This document shows positions 11,001 through 22,200 of a stretch of DNA of 64,000 nt, one piece after another (positions within the stretch are counted from its first letter, which is position 1; each line of letters opens with the position of its first letter). The DNA is taken from positions 1,178,001-1,242,000 of the forward strand of contig CAUJLY010000002.1 in NCBI GenBank assembly GCA_963281155.1. Reading direction: 5' to 3'. The notes beneath the pieces were generated by a model. That model saw only the letters and a program-made list of their open reading frames with translations, did no database searches and had not been told where the DNA came from. Both the position numbers and the translations under genes were made by a program. Source of the stretch: Rhabditophanes sp. KR3021 (taxonomy: Eukaryota; Nematoda; Chromadorea; Rhabditida; Alloionematidae).

Positions 11001-13160
11001 TGTGAGTGTTGTAAACTTAGTTGTCAAAAAGACTTTTTGTCTAAATAAGAAGAAAAGATATGAAGATATAGACACATATAAATATTTAAAGAAGTTGAAT
11101 AGGATGATGTTATTTATATTGAAAGAAGGCATATGAAGTGGCTGTGACGCATGCAAAATAACTATTATTTCCACCATCAACATACCACTACTCTACCAAC
11201 ACTACCTTAAAGACTATTAAAAGCTTTTTGTTCTCAAAACAAGTCTCTCTCTTGTCAAACATTTAAATTAATAAAAATTGAACCTTAATATAAAAGGACG
11301 CCATCATTGGGTGAATAATAAATGTTGTGTGCTTTAAGATTTAATCCAAGCAACGCCACTACTAACTTGGATCAATTCGGAGGTGAAAGGAAAACTTGTT
11401 AATTTGGTGTTGATGATATCATCATCTTTGTTTTTATTATGTCTTTTGAAACTCTCTTTTCATTTTTGTGTTGAGATGGTGACTGGATATTGGCGATTAT
11501 ATTAAATTTTGTAGAATTATAAATGAAGGTTTGTGTGTAGTATTGAGAGATATAATAATAATATAACATCAAAAAAGGAATGCATATATAAAATAAGAGG
11601 TGATCCTATCTTGTTGACTACTACCACAAATTGCTCCAAACCGGTCATTTTTCATTACTAAAATGAACACAGCCATTTTCTTCAAATTGGAGGATATATT
11701 AGATGTTATGTACATTACTTTAGATGAGATGTAGCATGAAGGAAAGATATTTTGTGGTGGGCAGATGTAATGCAAAAAGGTTCTTACAAATTGAGGGGAT
11801 AATTCCTTTTATTACATTTATTTAGATCGTGCCGATTCTCAATCTAACCATCCATAAAAAATCACCACATCGCCTTCATCTTCTTCTATGGTGAGACAAA
11901 TTGGTCTGGTTATGTTGACTGTAACACTACGACAAAGGAAAAAGAAGGACACCTGGAGATAAGTATCTCTAAGATTTGTGCTTCTTTCAAAATGATATCA
12001 AAACTGCCAGCTGCCTTTGCCGATCAAAATAATAAAAAGAGGTACAAATGGTGATAAATATTGTGTACTAATGTGATGATCACACCAAAAAGGAGCGCAT
12101 TTGTGTTAAGACACTGATGTTGAATAGGCGAAGTTGTGCTTTAGATTTAGGGGTGAGTAAGGGACTGTTCAATTTTTGTGGTTGTTTTATTTTCAAATAA
12201 TAAGTATTAACATATGCTTAAGTGAATTGGTTGAATATTATGGTTGGTGGTGTCATTTTTGTTTCTATTAATAATGCAAATGATTTTGTCAACTTCTTTT
12301 GATCATCTTCTTGTATGGAGTCTTTGGTGTCTATTGTTTGCTTTTCAACTAGGTAGGAACTGGTAGAGTAAGTGTTCTAGGAGCAATCATCTGTTGAGAA
12401 ACTTTGGAAAGTAGTTGTCAGTTGGTGGGTGCCTCTATCAAAGACTCATGAACAGGATAAGTATGAAAGAACCTTACAGATTATGTATATAAAGAGTAGA
12501 TATCCTGCGAACTGACATAAAAGTCAATTAAATAGTGTAATTAACTCAATATTGAGAAATTGTCTTAAGAAGGATTCTGCTCATCCATAAACCTTTTCTC
12601 CGTCAAAAATTAGTGATCGAAACAAGTCTCTCTAGTGCAATCAAACTTTATTGCACAAAAAGGGGCAAATGTGAGTGTTAATTGTTAATAAAATTCAACT
12701 TTTTGTTGTTTTCGAAATGGGCTTATCCTTGGCTGGGTTGTTATTAGTATATTAATTAAATTTTGGCGTTTGTCTGTTCCTTTAAAATATCTTTTATTTA
12801 GTTGACTTCACTCTAAGGGAACAATAGTTAATGGAAATATAAAAAAGAATCAAACAAACCTACTACTCTTCACAATATGTCATATACATTTAAGTTAATT
12901 GTCTCCAGAGCATCGGTTCTCTAGGTAACAACTTGATCGGCACTTTTTTGTTAACAAAAACGAAACAAACATCACAACTATACAATTTTACAACAAACGT
13001 ATAGTGTACTAGTTTGATCTTTCGAGTGTTGTAGAGATGTGTGTACCAATTAAATACATTTTACAGGATGTTTCAAATTTTTTATTATTTTAGCATAAAA
13101 CGTAACAAAGAATAATAATAACAATTAAAAAGGCATAACAATAAATGTATAAGGGATTTG
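8029..13160. other. 5.1 kb gene-poor stretch
   Basis: The sequence is AT-rich with TTG/ATG-type simple-sequence runs and only short open frames, none with coding-like composition. I see no RNA gene, transposon ends or strong repeat. The last few hundred bases hold the 3' UTR of DDX47. Confidence 0.5.
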
Positions 13161-14824
13161 TTAATTTTTAGAAGTTGTCTTCTTCTTGAAGGACTTCATG
13201 TCTTGTACCTTCATCTTTTTCTTGTACTTGTTTTCGCCATGCTCCCCGGCATCTGCATTGTCCTCGTCAGAATCTCCTGCTTTGTTCTTGCGTTTCTTAG
13301 CTCCCTTCTTGGTATCTTCCATTTCTTTGATTTCAATGCGAGCGGCATTAGCAGCTTCAGCTGTCCTTTCAACGAGTTTCATGACATCTCCCTCGACTGT
13401 TGGGTAAAGATCTAATTTTTTTTCAATCAACTGTTCGATTCTTTTAAACAATTCCACATCGTATTGCGTTACGAATGTTATGGCACTGCCAGATTTCCCA
13501 GCTCTAGCTGTTCTTCCGACCCTATGAATGTAGTCCTTGGACTGGCCCGGAACATCATAGTTAATGACATAGTCCACACTAGGAATATCTAAACCACGAG
13601 AAGCAACATCAGTACAAATCAAAATATTCCTCTGCTTTGCTTTGAATTTATTGAGAGCAGCTAACCTTTTGTTTTGGTTCATTTGGCCGTGCAATACAAC
13701 CGCACCGAATCCCAATTGCCTGACAGTCAAGGCAATTTTCATGGCTCCTGCGCATGTCGAGCAGAAGACAATAGCACCATTCGAGGCAATTTCATTCAGA
13801 ACATAAACAAGGTAAGCTTCCTTATATTTGTTTGGGAAGAAAACATAATATTGCTTCAGCTTTTCCACAGTATCGTATCGCTTCGAAATTTCGACCCGAG
13901 CCGGATTCTGAAGGGAAGCTCTTTCCAGTTTTGCCACTTTCTTGGTCATAGTAGCCGAAAACAAGTAAGTATTCCTCTCCTTAGGAATGACTCGCAGGAT
14001 CTTGTTGATTTCAACTTCGAAGTCCATGTTTAGGATACGATCGGCTTCATCCATAACTAAGTACTTTAGTGCTTTCAGGTTGAATCCTTTGGTGTTTTCG
14101 AGATGGCTGAAATGCATAATTATTAGAACAACTATTAATAAATGATCACTGTTTACAAGACACTCTCAGTGTTTTTCTGCCGCTAAACTTCAATAGCATC
14201 AACCCATAAATAAGTCCATTATTTTTTATCAACTAAAGACTTACTCTACCAGCCGTCCAGGAGTCGCCACGATAATGTGGGGTCTTTTTCCTAATGCCAT
14301 AGCCTGAGTAGCCATATCGACTCCTCCAACAATGACTGCGACCACCAATCCTATGGAAACCCCCAGAGCCTGGAATTGCTCTCCGATTTGGAACGCTAAT
14401 TCACGAGTAGGAGTTAGGATGACGGCAAACATCTTTTGGGGAGTTTCCAGCAAAGCTTGCAAAATTGGAATTGCAAAGGCTCCAGTCTTTCCTGACCCGG
14501 TCTGTGCCAAGCCGATGATATCTCTACCGGCCAAAGAGAAAGGCAGTGAAGCTTGTTGAATGGTGGATGGCGTGGACCATCCCAAAGACGCCATTGTCTC
14601 GCAAAGGATCCCATTAACACCCTAAATTAATGAGTATTAGATAAGAGGCTCATTCAACTTACTAATTCAACAAAAGATTTAGCCTCGACAGGTTCATCCT
14701 CTTGAATCACTACTTCATCGCCAGTAGACTTTAACAGTTTAAGGGTCTCTTCCTCTTCTTTGGAAAATTCTTTGCCTCTAATTAGGCGTCTGGGCATGGA
14801 TTCGTCTTCACTTGAGTCAGACAT
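13161..14824 (-). CDS. DDX47: DEAD-box RNA helicase DDX47 (yeast Rrp3)
   Basis: Three exons (14824-14663, 14621-14245, 14106-13161) are separated by introns of 41 and 138 bp. They total exactly 495 codons, 494 residues against about 455 in human. All helicase motifs are visible: Q-motif region ([15 protein letters not shown]), motif I AQTGSGKT near residue 93, Ia PTRELAF, GG, Ib TPGR, DEAD near 199, SAT near 230, and in the second lobe RGLD and [10 protein letters not shown]. The C-terminus is Lys-rich, typical of nucleolar forms. DDX47/Rrp3 acts in 35S/47S pre-rRNA processing to 18S rRNA in the nucleolus. The start is set by MSDSSEDES and by an exon-1 donor that gives phase 0. Its 5' end faces the unrecognised gene at 15450 across a repeat-bearing spacer. 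The call is secure. Confidence 0.96.
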
Positions 14825-15449
14825 TCTTAGTTAATATAGCTCCTTGTAGTGAATACTATTTTCCATTGAAGATATAGTTTACCAACATGTATTTCAAATT
14901 TTTAAAACAACCGTCTCAAGAGTCAAAGAGAAATTTGTTGGGAAAAAGCCTATTCAAGTTAAAGCAAATCAAGAAAAGCTGACACAAAAGGCAGTTTTGA
15001 TGGTAATAGACGAGCTAAACACGATGAGTGTAAATTATTGTGCAAAACATCTTTAAAGTAAGGCAAGCACGTCCTTTCAACCTTTTACTTAGCCGTTTGC
15101 TCAACTTTTAGTACTGTACAATATATCTCTAAAGTAAAGCAAACGTGTGCTTTTCAACCTTTTCGCCTGACACTTTTGTTCAACTTTTGGCACTGAATAA
15201 AAAACAGATGACATACAAAAGTAGAGTTCATCAAAAAAGAAACCTAAAAATGAAAGTCATCGACAAAGCAAGGTAAGCGTTCAAATTTCGACGTTTTAGC
15301 TGCATATTATGTATTGAATTTGATGGACATATCAGCTCAAACAAAAGTTAATACAAAGTACATGGTAGATGGGCAAATTATGTGCAGGGTATATAAAGTA
15401 AATTCGATTGGTTTCATTCATTTACCGTTACTTACTTTGGAAAATCAGT
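14825..15449. promoter_or_regulatory. Divergent promoter region, DDX47 / unrecognised gene
   Basis: This 625 bp spacer lies between two divergent starts. It contains a direct repeat of about 73 bp (15049-15121 and 15125-15198) and a weaker third copy near 15267-15300. On the right-hand side a TATATAAAG box at 15390-15398 lies about 52 bp before the ATG at 15450, well placed for a start site near 15420. Confidence 0.55.
15049..15198. repeat. Two-copy direct repeat in the divergent promoter
   Basis: Copies at 15049-15121 and 15125-15198 share taaagtaa.gcaa.c, then ttcaacctttt, then ttgttcaactttt-like blocks and end in a .actg.a motif. They differ at about one position in five. A partial third copy (gcaaggtaagcgttcaa) follows near 15267. 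The conserved TTCAAC blocks could be repeated factor-binding sites. Confidence 0.6.
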
Positions 15450-16411
15450 ATGGCTCGCGACAAGAACGCTACAAGATCTTTAGGTGGTGGCAGGCTCCTC
15501 CACCATACCATAGACCACGAAGACTCCGATGGCGAAGAAGCGTTTAATGATGATCCCATATCATTGCTAGATACCCGCGACTTTTCGAATATCTCTTTTC
15601 GTCGCAAAAGTAAGTTTTCCCACCAATTACTTAATAATCATCTTCTTCAGCTTCAAGAATGACAGGGTTGAAAAAAATTGAGGGGTATCTGGGAGACGAG
15701 TCACGAAATGTGATCGAAGCGTCAATGGCCGATGACAACACATTCACGGTTGTCAAGAAGTGTGAGGACAACACATTCACGGTTGTCCAGGAGCGTGAAG
15801 ACAACACATTCACGCTTCTCAAGGAGCCTAAGAACAACACATCCACGGTTGTCCAGGAGCCTAAGAGCAACACACCCACGGCTGTCGGGGAGCGCGATGA
15901 AGAGGGTGAACTATCCTATGGCATGACAACGTTATCTATCACTGATATAGGTGACGAGTCATACGACATGACGGCTCATGGGGACGAAACTCTAACAGAA
16001 TGCATGATCAAAACTGCTCCAGTCTCAACAAGCACGATGAGGACTGACAATTGCTCTGAACCTGAGATGAGTCACGTTGAAAGCATACGAGCTAAGTTTA
16101 TGGATTCTACTGCCGAATCTACCTCGGAGATGATGATGTTCCTTAATGATGAAAGTGTGGTTGAGAGTGACCTGGATGAGACAATAGCTTTGCTTCAGGA
16201 GACTTTAGAGAAGTCTGCGTTTAAAGTGTCTCACTGCGAAACATTCGAAGAGGAAGATGACACCTTGGAACAATTTGAAGCCTTCAACAAGCTTCAAAGG
16301 GAACTCCTCAGACCACTCATCCAAGACGCAATTGACAATGGAGGGCAAGGAAAAGCCAAAGGTATCCTTCAAACAATGTCTTTGTTAGTGGACTTGAACC
16401 TCAAGTTTTGA
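15450..16411 (+). CDS. Unrecognised acidic protein with an 11-residue tandem repeat
   Basis: Two exons, 15450-15609 and 15651-16411, are joined over a 41 bp intron (gtaagttttccc to cttcttcag). They give about 306 residues beginning MARDKNATRSLGGG. A TATA box about 52 bp upstream fixes this start. The N-terminal part has an acidic stretch and DPISLLDTRDFSNISFRRK. Residues about 80-135 are five copies of an 11-residue unit, consensus DNTFTVVQERE, encoded by a 33 bp tandem repeat. The rest is acidic, ending in a probably helical segment (FEAFNKLQRELLRPLIQ through ILQTMSLLVDLNLKF). I know no family with this layout. It shares a divergent promoter with the nucleolar helicase DDX47, which could mean co-expression. 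Coding status is supported by composition and clean splicing; function is unknown. Confidence 0.7.
15735..15900 (+). repeat. 33 bp coding tandem repeat, five copies
   Basis: The unit is gacaacacattcacggttgt followed by about 13 bases. The first three copies are nearly identical in DNA and the last two more diverged (aacacatccacg, aacacacccacg). They encode the 11-residue repeats of the gene at 15450-16411. An antisense open frame over the same bases is a by-product. Confidence 0.85.
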
Positions 16412-16721
16412 GATGATCTTTTTAACTCGCAGAGCCTTGCCAAATAATTTAACTCACTAACTTCTAACTCTATGTGTATTTTTAATTTGATCTTTAATTT
16501 AGATAAAACTTTTAAATTTATACTGTGTTCTTTATTTCGCTTGTTTAATTGTTATACCTTTAACTTCTTTCGAAAATAGTTTACTTTGTTAAAATAATTT
16601 TATTAGTCATTTAAATAGAAAGATCTGTGTATAGAAAGAAATAGATGTCCATTAGAATTAAGTATTTATATTAGTTAGGATTATTTATAGATAAAAGGCT
16701 ACTTGATGAATTTGCTCTTGT
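16412..16721. other. Convergent 3' spacer
   Basis: Short AT-rich gap between two tail-to-tail genes (stops at 16411 and 16722). It probably contains both 3' UTRs; nothing else is seen. Confidence 0.6.
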
Positions 16722-18167
16722 TTAATTTGTATATTCTTGTTCATATGTTTCAGGTCTTGAAATGGAAAGAATTTTTTTGGCTCTACCACCATTATTATGA
16801 AGATTTTGGCGAGGAACATTGAAATAGACGGGTGGAGTGGGTTGGTGGTAGATATTTGAAGGTGGTCTTCCTCCACGGCCCCTATTGATTGGGAAGCGAG
16901 CTGGTGAAGCGAATCGAGGCATTTGTGGTTGGGTGTACTCTTCGGGCCCCCCTCTGAATCTTTGTGGAAAGGCTGGATTTCTTGCACGCATCGAGTTGCC
17001 ACCTCTGCTTCCTCGGAAACCTGCTCTAAGTGCTCTTCCGCTGAAGCCACCGCCTCTTTGTTGATACCTATTATAACCATCTCCATCATCATATATCCGT
17101 TCATAGACATTTTGTTGTGGAATGAATTGTTGTTGTTCATCATTATTGTTGTGCTCTTCATTTCCACTTTGTTGTTGTCTTGGATTGGCGTGTCTAGACG
17201 TTCCGCCATTTCGAATGGGTTTAGTTATGACATGTTCACCGAGTTCAAAAGAATGCGTATTTGGAAGAGATTTGTCTTGGGTCATTGGGCGTCTCTTTGG
17301 AGGCGCATACCTTTCTTCATTATTATTCTTGTTGTCATGGTCAACTTTTCTTGGTTGTTCTGTTGAAGGTTGTTGTTGCGTTTTTTTGAAGGGAGCCCTT
17401 CTTTCCGGTTGAAATACTTTGTGTGGTAATTCTTTTTTAGTGTTTAGTTTAACTTGTTCGGTGTTTTTTTGTGGCTTAGGATCGTCGAGGACTTCCTTTT
17501 CAATTTTAGCAACAGGTGCTTTTTTGGCACGTGGCTTTTTGATGCGCAAAGCTTTAACTTTCTCAGCAACGGCTACAACTTCATCCATTTCGAGTGTTTC
17601 CTTCGTAGCATAAACAGTCTTTCCTCGTCCTTTAACTGGCCCACCTCCAATTGCCTCTTCATCTTCCTTCCCTCTAATATCACCTCCATACTTCTTAATC
17701 AACCCGCCCTTTGATTTCGGCATTTGTTTAGCTTCAAAGAACTTATCGTGCTTCCACTCCCCATCACTTCTAGTAGCCTTTTTCTTAGAATTCTCAACTT
17801 GCGCTTCGGCTCTATCGTCATGCATGTAATATTTCCCATTTCTCGGAATATAAGTAGGACTTTGGATGACTTCTCTCTTATTATTGTTTTCATTTAAAGA
17901 GATAGAAGATGAATCATTGGTAGGATCAATAGGAACCTCATCTTTAGACTTGTCATTTCCATTCGATTCAATGTTAGTGTCTCCATCTTTGATAAGAGAA
18001 TCAGTGATTTTAATTGTAGTGTCGGTATCTTTAGTTATAGTTTCAGTATCTTTAGTTATAGTTTCAGTATCTTTAGTAATAGTATCACTTTTTCCAATAA
18101 TAGACTCCTCTACCTTTTGAACTGTAGGCAAGGTTAGAGGATTTTGGGATGTATTGTGTACGGACAT
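16722..18167 (-). CDS. CASC3: CASC3/Barentsz (MLN51), exon-junction complex subunit
   Basis: One uninterrupted frame of 481 residues from ATG 18167; an upstream in-frame stop supports this start. Residues about 102-165 match the SELOR module of CASC3/Barentsz: SPTYIPRNGKYYMHDDR, then DGEWKHDKFFEAKQMPKSK, then LIKKYGGDIR. SELOR binds eIF4A3 and stimulates the exon-junction complex in mRNA localisation and decay. The C-terminus is rich in RG/RGG and Pro, with GGGFSGRALRAGFRGSRGG, as expected for an RNA-binding tail. The N-terminus carries four copies of a 7-residue repeat (TITKDTE) encoded by a 21 bp DNA repeat. Absence of introns is unusual beside its spliced neighbours, but nothing else suggests retroposition. 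The overlapping minus-strand frame 16685-17209 is a shadow. Confidence 0.88.
   Translation of the reverse strand: MSVHNTSQNPLTLPTVQKVEESIIGKSDTITKDTETITKDTETITKDTDTTIKITDSLIKDGDTNIESNGNDKSKDEVPIDPTNDSSSISLNENNNKREVIQSPTYIPRNGKYYMHDDRAEAQVENSKKKATRSDGEWKHDKFFEAKQMPKSKGGLIKKYGGDIRGKEDEEAIGGGPVKGRGKTVYATKETLEMDEVVAVAEKVKALRIKKPRAKKAPVAKIEKEVLDDPKPQKNTEQVKLNTKKELPHKVFQPERRAPFKKTQQQPSTEQPRKVDHDNKNNNEERYAPPKRRPMTQDKSLPNTHSFELGEHVITKPIRNGGTSRHANPRQQQSGNEEHNNNDEQQQFIPQQNVYERIYDDGDGYNRYQQRGGGFSGRALRAGFRGSRGGNSMRARNPAFPQRFRGGPEEYTQPQMPRFASPARFPINRGRGGRPPSNIYHQPTPPVYFNVPRQNLHNNGGRAKKILSISRPETYEQEYTN
17998..18086 (-). repeat. 21 bp coding repeat in CASC3 N-terminus
   Basis: About four copies of a 21 bp unit (agttatagtttcagtatctt on the plus strand) encode TITKDTE-type heptads. 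The middle copies are identical, suggesting recent slippage. Confidence 0.8.
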
Positions 18168-19770
18168 CTCTATTGATTTGCACTATAATAAGAACACCCA
18201 AAAAAATAAGTATGAATTTAAATAACAAAGAGTTTGTATAAAAGATAAGATATAATAGAGGTTGTGGTAAAGTTTAAAAGTTCATTAAAACCTACTAACG
18301 AAAAAGAAGTTAAAGACAGTCCGAATTAGAAAGGTTATTACATCTATTAAACAAATAAAAAGATACACATAATGAGTGTTTTGTAATTGGTGAACCGGTC
18401 CTCGTCTATCTTAGAGATATATTGAAGATAATGTAAGTGTGTGGTGCGGTTTGGCCAACTGTCACCATCAATGCAATGTCCATTTGTTGTGGGACGGTGA
18501 TGATGGTTAAAAAGTTAGTGGTATTAAGATGGCAGACTACTACGCTCTACTATTTTTAGTTAGTAGAAGTGATGGCTGTGGCAGAGGCGAAAAAAAGATA
18601 CTAACGGAAGTGAATTGTCAAACAAATTGAATATACATATTGTTATCAACGCAAAGTGACGCTTCCACTTTATTTATTCCCCTTGAGACGGTGGACCTCT
18701 CCTTTTTCATATGGTTCGTTTGTAGGTTGTTGTTGTGGAAGTGGTGTTTTTTGAAGGCAATTTAGTGCCAACAGTGTGTTTGTTTGCATCAACTGTTGGA
18801 AATTACTTAGGTAGTGGAGTTTGTTGTGTTATCTAAGATGTTAATAGATTGTAAGATTATAGCTGGTCAATTGCAATTGTGCTTAAATTTTGGTTGGTGG
18901 ATTGCAATTGTTTTTAAATTTTGGTTGGTGGATTGCAATTGCTTTTAAATTTTGTTGGTCAATTGCATTGTTTCTAAATTTTGGTTGGTCAATTAAAATT
19001 GTGTTTGAATTTTGGCTGTTAAATTGAAATTGTGCTTAATTTGCAGTTGTTCTAAATAATAGTCTAAAAGGATCTGTGTTGCTTTGATGTGAATTTCCCT
19101 AACGAAAGAAAATGGCAAAGTGATCGGATACTTTAAGAGATGTCAATTGCAGTTCTACCATGTCTAGTTGATTTCTCTACAAAGACTACAACTTATTTCT
19201 TTTTAAATGGTGAAAGCGGGATTTAGGGAATTTGTAGAATTTACACATGTCTTTATACATTTATTTGCAAGCATTTCAAAAGAAAGTAGCTTTGCCGTAA
19301 ACGAATGTCGTTATTAATGCATCTATTTTGCGAAGCTGAAAATAATAACTATATCACTTAAAATATTGTCAGGTGGTGATTGTAAACAAGAATATTTTGT
19401 ATTTGTTATTGTGTTGTCATGCCAATGGACTATCTGGTAGTAAATAAACGCGTGCGTCTGTTTGTCGTATATCCTTTTTAGTCGTCTAAACCACTTACAC
19501 TAACTATGATGATTTGAGAAAAATGACAAGTAAACGATAGATAACCAGATTCCGATGTAAGACCGACCTATTGGAGTAAAAAGCTTTGCCCCAATACACA
19601 CATTACCAACCTGTGTAAACCCTTAGATATTTGATGACACTGCTTATTCATGTTTTAATTTACCTAAATTGGGGTATTACCTTTTGATGGTTTGACTTAA
19701 TTTTTGACGCTTACTCATTAATAAATTTTTTCAGATCACTCGTGTCTTTATATTAGCTAACCTGATAATA
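18168..19770. other. Intergenic region with a minisatellite and a probable 5' UTR exon
   Basis: Between the divergent CASC3 and CNOT4 starts. It carries a 31 bp minisatellite (18865-19037) and, just before CNOT4, a splice acceptor (ttttttcag) ending at 19734. That suggests CNOT4 has an upstream non-coding exon. No coding sequence recognised. Confidence 0.5.
18865..19037. repeat. 31 bp minisatellite, about 5.5 copies
   Basis: The unit is ggtcaattgcaattgtgctt followed by aaattttggtt. Copies begin near 18865, 18896, 18927, 18957, 18987 and 19018 (partial) and diverge progressively to the right. Most keep the palindrome CAATTG. It lies about 0.7 kb upstream of the CASC3 start and 0.7-0.9 kb upstream of CNOT4. 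Confidence 0.75.
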
Positions 19771-22200
19771 ATGTCTGATTGCTATGGTTGTGAAGATAAG
19801 TTGTCTGGTGAGGAACACGAAGACAAGGAATGCCCGCTTTGCATGGAACCTTTTGATGTTGATGAATATGACTTCTTCCCGTGTAAATGCGAATATCAAA
19901 TTTGCCGTTTTTGTTGGCATCGGATTAGAACAGATGAATCTGGGTTGTGTCCGGCTTGTAGGCAAGCGTATCCCGAAAATCCTGTCAATTTCAAACCACC
20001 TACTAAACAGGAAATTCAAAGATTAAAGTTAGAAAAGAAAAAGCAAAAGGGAGCTCAGAAGACAGCTGTCCTCGAACCTGGAGCTCATTTATCGGCATAT
20101 CGCGTCCTTCAAAAGAATCTCGTATACATTATTGGACTGTCACAGAAATTCACTGATCCGGATGTTGTTAAAAGGTGCGAACACTTTTCGAGGTACGGCA
20201 AAATCCTGAAAGTAGTTACTGGGCAGCCGTTGGTGCCTATTTCGGCTATTACCGCACAAACTACTTTTACAGCCTATATTACTTATGCCAAAATTGATCA
20301 AGCGTTGAGTTGTATTGTTGTAAGTTTGTTTGAGTCTCAAATCTTTATTATATTTTACGAACTTTGTTTAGGGAGTCAACAATTCCATATTAGACGGCAG
20401 AATGCTAAAAGCTTCCCTTGGAACCACCAAATACTGTTCAAACTTCCTCCGTAGTATATTATGCAACAAAGTAGATTGTATGTATCTTCACGAAGTGGCA
20501 GATCCTGACTTTAGTTTTACGAAGGACGATATGCAGTTAGGAAAACATACAGATTGTGAAAGAAGATTAATTGAACGAGTTCTCGGCACCACCCAACCAT
20601 CCGAATCTTCGCTCCAGATAGACGACTACATTCCAATTCGAGAAAACAGAAGCAGAAGTTCTTCTCCTGCCTCAATTTCAAATACTACTGTTTATAGTGA
20701 TATGCGATTAGGCCACTTTATGACTACTTCCAAATCGAGACCTCAAGATGCCAAGCCGGTCGTGGACCACCATCAGCCCGTAATTCTTCCTCCACAAGTT
20801 TTCTCAGAACCTGAACCTAAGAGATTATTAGAAAATATCAACCCCATTAGTATAGCAGCGCCGGCAGCAGCTAATAGAAGTTGGGTGGACACTGACGAAA
20901 ATAATACTGAATACAGATATTTCCAGTCACAGCAAAACTTAGAAAATAAAAACAATGATGTGGATAATGTGCTGAAATTAAATAAGACGATTAATGTAGG
21001 ATCTATTAATCGCATTGCCGACAAGAAGAAAATTGGAAACAGTGTGTATTGGGATCCAGCTGTGTTGGAAGTGCCTGATGAACCTTTGAAAGAAAGCTTT
21101 GACTGGAAGAAAGCTTTAGGTATTTCGCAACCTTCAGTAGCAGATTGCTTGATATCTCCATCGGAGATTGAAAAAATGAAGGTCGAGGAAAGTAATGGTT
21201 ATGATATTTTATGTGACAGGTCAGTTTATCAATCAAAATTACAACATTTGTTAAACATAGATAACACAAAAGAGACATTAATATCGGAGAATATGTTCTC
21301 ATACCCACATTTTGAGAAGTCATTTAAAATTAGTTGGGCGATTCCAAGTTTGGTAAATATAACGACATATAAATAACTAGCTTACAGCTAAATACAAAAC
21401 TAACGATAAAAGTAGATTTAGAACCTAATTTTTTCGGTTTTAGGCATAAAAGACATGTTCAAATTCATCACGAAGCGACATTATTCTCACCTTTGATTGG
21501 ATTGGAATCATCATCACCTCCTCAGAAGAAGATTCTGCAGCATCCGTCTCTTCCAATAGTGCAAGTGTCAACGCCATCTTATCAGTCATATAATGGATAT
21601 CCGATGCAGATTGGTTCGAATTCTCAAAGGATTAATAGCAGTACTAATCAACAACAAACATCAAATGGTACAATTGGCCAACCTAGAGCGATAAATAATG
21701 GGACAATGAATTTTATTTCAACCAATTCTTCTGTTGGTAATGGTGTTTCATATCCAACGACTGTGATGAGTCAAGCTAATTCAGCGGTACCTGGCAATTT
21801 CAATTTTCAGAGTTTCGTGCAACAGTTAAATCACTCTCAACAACCAACTCCCCCACTACAACAATACAGCAATGGTGGGATGGTTGACCAAAGAGAACAG
21901 CAACAACAACAGCTGACTTCTTCCGCAGCTGCTGCAATACTTCAACAGCAACAATCGAACTCCAACAATTTTACCTTTATGATGAACCAACAACAAGTAC
22001 ATGCTCAAAGAAATTTCGTGTTAAATGAAATGGCTAGATTAAGTGCAATGGGAATGCCAATGAAAGATTTCTACTCAAATCAACCTCAAACCTTCCCAAC
22101 TCTTCCTCAGCAAAATAATGGGCTCCTACCCAATCAACAACAACATTATGGAGGCGAAGGGTTCGACTACATGGCCAGTTCGATGCAACAAAGAATGTAA
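19771..22200 (+). CDS. CNOT4: CNOT4 E3 ubiquitin ligase of the CCR4-NOT complex
   Basis: Exon 1 (19771-20319) encodes the C4C4 RING (CPLC at residues 23-26 through CKCEYQICRFCW to CPACRQAYPENP) and most of the RRM (KNLVYIIGLSQKFTD). After a 52 bp intron, exon 2 (from 20372) completes the RRM (DGRMLKASLGTTKYCSNFL) and the CCCH-type finger (CNKVDCMYLHEVAD, then GKHTDC). This order is diagnostic of CNOT4/Not4, which ubiquitylates targets on stalled ribosomes and acts with the deadenylase. The last exon (about 21444-22200) is Gln/Asn/Ser-rich. The exon 2-3 junction is uncertain: the strong-looking donor at 21352 puts a stop in exon 3, while weaker donors (21319, or a variant near 21345) keep the frame. 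Total about 740 residues, longer than human (575), all extra length in the disordered tail. Confidence 0.93.

Noticed and set aside
10769..11136. Opposed open frames of 60-96 codons in the 8-13 kb gap
   Set aside because: Composition is like the surrounding AT-rich DNA, with no motif, splice support or conserved pattern.
15631..15879. Minus-strand frame with a VNVLSS-like repeat
   Set aside because: Antisense shadow of the 33 bp coding repeat in the plus-strand gene at 15450-16411.
16685..17209. Minus-strand frame of 174 codons overlapping the CASC3 C-terminus
   Set aside because: It is a different frame of the RGG/Gln-rich CASC3 coding sequence, with composition explained by codon repeats; no independent motif.
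18865..19037. CRISPR-like regular repeats
   Set aside because: Direct head-to-tail copies without unique spacers, in a eukaryotic genome; it is a minisatellite.
21352..21443. Simple 92 bp intron at the CNOT4 exon 2-3 junction
   Set aside because: The splice sites look good, but joining them places a stop in the next exon; a different donor must be used, so the junction is left uncertain.
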